From Albula goreensis (Eukaryota > Chordata > Actinopteri > Albuliformes > Albulidae), in NCBI GenBank assembly GCA_022829145.1, contig CM040741.1, forward strand, positions 56,230,180 to 56,294,179: a DNA stretch of 64,000 bases. The letters run 5' to 3'. This document shows, one piece after another, positions 55,501 through 61,500 of this stretch (within the stretch, counting starts at the first letter, position 1; every line of letters begins with the position of its first letter). The notes below the pieces were generated by a model. That model ran no database searches, was not told the origin of the DNA, and saw only the letters and a program-made list of their open reading frames with translations. The position numbers and the translations under genes were made by a program.

Positions 55501-58500
55501 TGCCCAAGGGAAAGAAAGAGAAAGATGATGTGATAACAAACTCTCATTGGAGAGCAATTACAATTACTATGTATAAACTTATGTAGTAAAGAGCGATCCA
55601 GAACTCCAAAGCTCTAATTTGAATTGAAAGATTACCTCTGGGTAGCTTTGTAGGAGGAGCATTTCTTGCCCACGCATAGATGATTTTTGCTTCATCTTCA
55701 CAGGTTCCTTGATCGCTTCCACAGTCCCTGTGAGAGAAAAGAATCAAGTGTCTAAAATGTTTGTGCATTAATATTAATCACTTCATTAGTTTCATATTAA
55801 CATGAAACACAAATATCCACATACCACTGATAAAACACAAAATGCTTGATTGTGATATAGACCTACTGCACACTGAAAGGCAAAATAATGTATTTAACAC
55901 TCATTACCATTTCCTATGAACAGTTGTGTTTTTTAACCAAGCATATGATGGTTATTCTAGGAAAAACTGTATGGCAAGAGTGTCAGGTGGTTAAAGAGGA
56001 GGACTAGTAACCATTATGGTGCAGGCTTGAACAGGTACAATAGGTGCCCCGAGCTGCAAAATATACAGATGAAGGGACAAAACATAATATGCAGGATGCA
56101 CTCCACACACAATATGATGCATTGTTACCAAGTACAATGTATATTATTCAATGAGACAGTCTTTCTTAAACAAAGTGCAAAATGGGCTAAATGCTGGATT
56201 ATTTAAGGTTATTTTGGTTGTGAAGTATTTTGGTGGTTTTAGAGCCTGCCTGTTATACAGTCACATGGTATGGCCTATTTTCATACCCCCCGCTGGTGTT
56301 CTGGCGCTCCTTTGATTTCCAAGGTTTACAGAGTCCGTTTGAACTCAACAGCTTTCACACTCAAAATGCAACCCATATTTTTGGGGGAAAAATGTTATCC
56401 CCCAGATTCGCATGCTGAGTTCTGACGAAAAAACAGTTGCTGTGGCACTGACATCATAAATAAAAAAATAAAAAAATCACTGGAGTTGGACAAATAAAAA
56501 CAATGTAAAAACATACTCTTTTATTTTCTTAATGCCTGCAGTACACACAATCAAACACAAATGCGAGCCAAAGAGCTATTTGCAAATACCATACACAGGT
56601 TAACTGTGGCTCTTTCTTAAGGCAGTTTCCCTTTGTTTGGCATATGTTACCATTATTTTATAACCTTCCCCTACTATATCATATAAATTTGCTGTGAATG
56701 ATGCACCATAAATTTGGACCCCAATTAGTTAACCTCTGTCAAAATTGCATTGTTTTCAGTTGCTTGAGATACCTGAAAACCATGTTACTTTTATCACAGA
56801 AATAAACTGGTACTGACTTTAATATGAAGCATAAGAGTGTTTCCATTCAAAGTCATCTCTTATGACACACCACAGATTTAATATCAAATGCCAAAAAAAT
56901 AATGTGACACTGAATGAACTCCCTTGTAAAAACTGATTGCGAAGTTGATACCACTACATATATCGATTGGCCATACATCTTCACTCTCACTCTCAGACTA
57001 TTTTAGTGTGCTTGTTTAACAATCAATTCATTGCAATAATCAACAGAAAAACATAAACTTTATCATAATCAAATGCAAAAGCAAAACAGCATTAAAAAAT
57101 GGAAAAAATCCATTAAACCAAAACTGATAGAAACCCACTGACAGAATTCATAAATAAACCTCTCCTTCAAGAAATGACAGATGTTAAAGGTTATGCATGG
57201 CATTATCAAACCTCCTTTAGGCTGAACACTAGCACATTATTTCCTTTTGCCATAAAGTAATGGCTTGTTAGGGCTTCAAGAGCAAAAGATGAATAACAAT
57301 TTTACTTTTGCAATTATCAGCTTCTGATTCATGTGTATTTAAGCTGTGTGTACTATGTTGGTTGATAGGACCTCCCAGTTAATTGTTAGTAGCTAGAAAT
57401 CAAGATATATATTTAGATCTGTGTTCATGTTTATCTGTTTTATATCAATTCCGTCTACCCTGCAACTTGCATACAGGCCACCAACATCCAACAGTAGCAA
57501 CATGTTGCACAAACTAATTTCACTAATTCTCTTTGCCTTGTTCAACACAGAGCCAGAAGACAAGTATCCAGAGGAAAAGGGGGAAGGGGAGGAAAAAAAA
57601 AAAAAAAAAGCGAAGCGCTCTCAAGGGTCAGCTCAGAGAAGCCCCTGTTGTAAAAGTGGCAGTTGTTGCTATGGCAACAGGCAAGTTTATTACCGAGAGT
57701 CTGACGGAGACTCGTTCAGCGCTCGGGGGAAACAATAGTCGTCCTACGCATTCGCTGCCTCAATAACGCCGAGCGATGAAGGCAAAACAGTCCCCACCGC
57801 TGAACATCACACCCAGATCCCTGACAGCAATATTAAATATCTGGAATTGTTCAATGTAGATTTCACAGAATTCTCTATTTTGTCTTCCCTCATGGCATTT
57901 TTGGAAATGTCTCTGTAGTGAACTGTGTCATATTAAAGATTGAAAACAGGAAAAAAAAAAAAAAATTATATATTTTTATGCTTTTGTCACAAGCAGTATT
58001 CTTCCTTTTTCTTTTAAATACATACCATCTGTATACATATCGTTGACATATTATCGTTGACCAGGAATTCTGACTTTTAAAGCATTTACTGAACAGAAAT
58101 GACGGTAGAAACTAGTAAGACTACACCAGCACATGGATTCACCACCCACAATTTATCCATCTTGGACAAATCTGACATACCTGCTGCTCACAATTAAAAA
58201 TTAAACATCAACAATGTCAGTCGTGAAGAGCAACCATTTTACATGCTAAAGGGAAACTGGAAAATACATGAAAAAAAAAAAAAACATTCATTAGACATTC
58301 AGCCCATGGCAACCCAAACCTAGTTGTATACTTGATATACTATTTGATATAATGACCTACCAGGAGCCGTCGGTAGAAAAGGGCTTTCTGCAGCCATACA
58401 GGAGCATGTGGTGTGCAGTTTCCATAGTAGCATGAGGCACAAAGTCCACTGGGAAGGAAAAGAAAACACAATCATAAAATTAGCTGTCCTCTACATTAGG

Positions 58501-61500
58501 TATGTAAATCCCTTTTCTTGGACAGAGGGGGAATACCACATTTCAAAGGTGTTTTCTTTTCACCTCGCATTGCACAGCCTGAACTAATGACCTTGTCTGA
58601 CTATATTACAAACTGGCAACAGCAATACTGATTCAAAAGTTGTTTTGATGAGGAACACATCTAATATCACATTAATCAAAAAAAAAAAAAAAATCAATCA
58701 GTATTGACAATGCCTTATGCATGATGCAGTACATGCAAGTAAATTGCAAATTTGGGGAAGGGGGGTGGGCTTAAAAACAATCTGTACAGCTCCAAACTGT
58801 GCTGCAATCAGTCAGCAGGTATTACAGGTTTGCAATATTCATATTCAATCTGCCTGATACCCAGGGCACGAAAGAGAGAGCGTGCATCACTGACAGATAG
58901 CCAATACACTTTCCATATGAAAGTGATCGACACCTCCAGGGCCACGCTTGCTTTCCCAGAATATCTAATCTGGAAATGAATTATGCATGAGCTTTTCTTA
59001 AGGGAGGGGGATGTGTGCATTTCTAACCATCCGAGTGAAGCATGTGGGGATGGTTAGCTATGGCTCTTCTGCATCCATCTCATGATTTCTTAATGACGCA
59101 CACCTCTCAAACAAACTCCACCCTGTTTGCTGAAGCATTTTTTTTTTTTTTTTTTTTTAAACAAGGTCTACGCTCCACTGTGCTGTACAGTACGTGCCTG
59201 AATTCTCGTAGCCCAAAGGGGGGCTTGGTTCTCGAATCATTGCACTGTAATTCCTGCCTCTGTGCGTGGCTGAATGGGGAGGGCACCCGGCAGATGTCCT
59301 GCTGTTAATCACTGCGACACAGAAAGGTTTACCCTGCGCATCTGAGGCCATAACAACAGACTGAAGATGGGGATGAGATCACCATCACAAACGGGTGAAA
59401 TACTCCCAGCCAGGGAAACCCCTGTGGCCATCTCTGAGTTTCAGCCACTGCCACTACGGGAGATTATTTCACAGATTCTTTTACCATGTCAGAGGGTCAT
59501 TGTGTCTGAGCTAATCTCTCAGGGTGCAGATTTTTCTGGGAAATTTTAAAGCACAAAACATTAGTTGAATTGTAAAGTGTTTTTAAAGATAATTGGGGGC
59601 ATTATGTATTGTAAATACATATATGAAAATACTGTTTTTAAGAGGAAGTGTTCACCCTTGCAGCACTCTGGATCAACACTAGCCTACTGCCTGAAGTACA
59701 GTTGTATCTAACATTTGTCTTCTATCAAAAGCGGACATGGTTTCGATCAAAGTTGATGTCAAAATGTGAGGAGGAGAGCAACATCAATATCTTACGAATT
59801 TGTCCCTTCACATTTTAAGAGGATTTTTTATTGAATGGATGTATGAATGTTTTTAATGAAATCAATTTCTAATGGCGTTTTCATTCCAGACAGGAATGAC
59901 AAGTCTTTGCTTTTCCATTGCTAAAACAAAAATATACAAACATGACCAAATGACTGGATTCTTTATCCTGTGTGATGTAATTAACACTGTAGATGGGAAG
60001 CTATATTTTTGACTGTGCAGGGACTTTAAATTATTCATCCATGCTGAAAATAAATCAAACACAGCCATCAGCGTTATTAAAATAATCCCTTGTAAGTAAT
60101 TTACAGAATTTAATCAAAATATGCCTTGTGCCTTGGAGCAACAATACCCTTCAACGCGCTCCTTAGCGTTCTCCCAGTGTGTATAGATGTTAATTACCTT
60201 ATAATGCATGAGGCAATTCTTTGATATTAAGGACAGAGCAGTTGCAGGTGAATAACTTTTTTCTTATTGTGTCTATTACAAGTCGTTCATGCCTAATTAT
60301 GCTGACTATGTTTTTTTATGTTTGCCTGAAAATGAGTCCCATGATTTTAATTTGAGTCAGCGCTGTGCAACGTCGGAAAACACAGGAGAAGCAAACAGAA
60401 GAGGTGGAATCCGAGACCGAGCCACAGATACCCTGACCGTAAATCTGCTGTTCAGTGTCAGTGTAAAATGAAGCAACACATGTTCTCCCCTTGGAGAGAG
60501 GGCCAGAAAGTGGAGGCTGTTGGTATTGGATGGTCTCACTGCAACTGATGTCAAACAGCTGATTATGGCAGATGGTGCCCACTTTGATGAATGAGTCTGG
60601 AGCTGATAGAGTAGGTTACTCAAGCGGGTGTGTGTGCAGACACACACAGACACTTCTACAAAGCTCATATAAATGCTCATTTTCTAATTTCTTGACATGA
60701 ATTATTTGTTTACTCTTTTTACATTAAGGTGATAACACAAAAAAATACTTAAACACAGCTAAACTGTAAATTTTTTTTTTTTCCAAATAGACAAATGCAA
60801 CATTATTCAGACTACTGCTACATTTTTCCAGAAGCTCTACAATTACTGTAACACCAATGAATAATTATATCTCTATCTTGCATTTTCAAACATTTCCATT
60901 ACCATTACCAGTACAATGCATTACTACACTAATAATACAGCACAGAGATATTGTTTATATAGACTTGGGCTGAATATTGTTTATAGCTGGCAGCTATTAT
61001 AAATATTATAGGTCTTACTGAGCTATCAATAATCACCCTCTGTGCAGATGGAACGAAAATAGCCTGATCTGATTATTTCTGGCAGTTTTGCAACAGTGTC
61101 TGCTCAAAAAAGCAGAAGAAAGAACATTTTCATTTCATATACTCATTTCATCAGTGTGTTTCTAATTTTATACAGTTGCTATGTACATTCTTTCCTTGCC
61201 AGTCAACAAAGATGTATGCAGCAACAGAGCCATCGTCATAGAAACAACTGAATAAAATAGTCAAGATTAATTAATGATGTTGATCAATGTAGTAAGATTT
61301 GATCACAAAAAGTACCCCACCCTCCAGGAAAATCAATCCATCTCACAATGTCTCCATATTGGGTTTCAGTGTAAAAGTGTGAGCATACTGAAGTGACACT
61401 TTTAAAATATAAAGCTTCTAAACTAGCACCAGAAGAGGGTTCCTCACTCAAAATAATTGATACCATTTAAACCCATTAACACACCCTTACCATTTAGCCG

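Larger units (their letters stand above)
55728..58360 (-). other. pam intron with SINE piece and CpG/X-box patch (2.6 kb)
   Basis: It contains a tRNA-SINE-like piece at 55981-56060 and the CpG-dense patch at 57590-57790. Confidence 0.6.
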
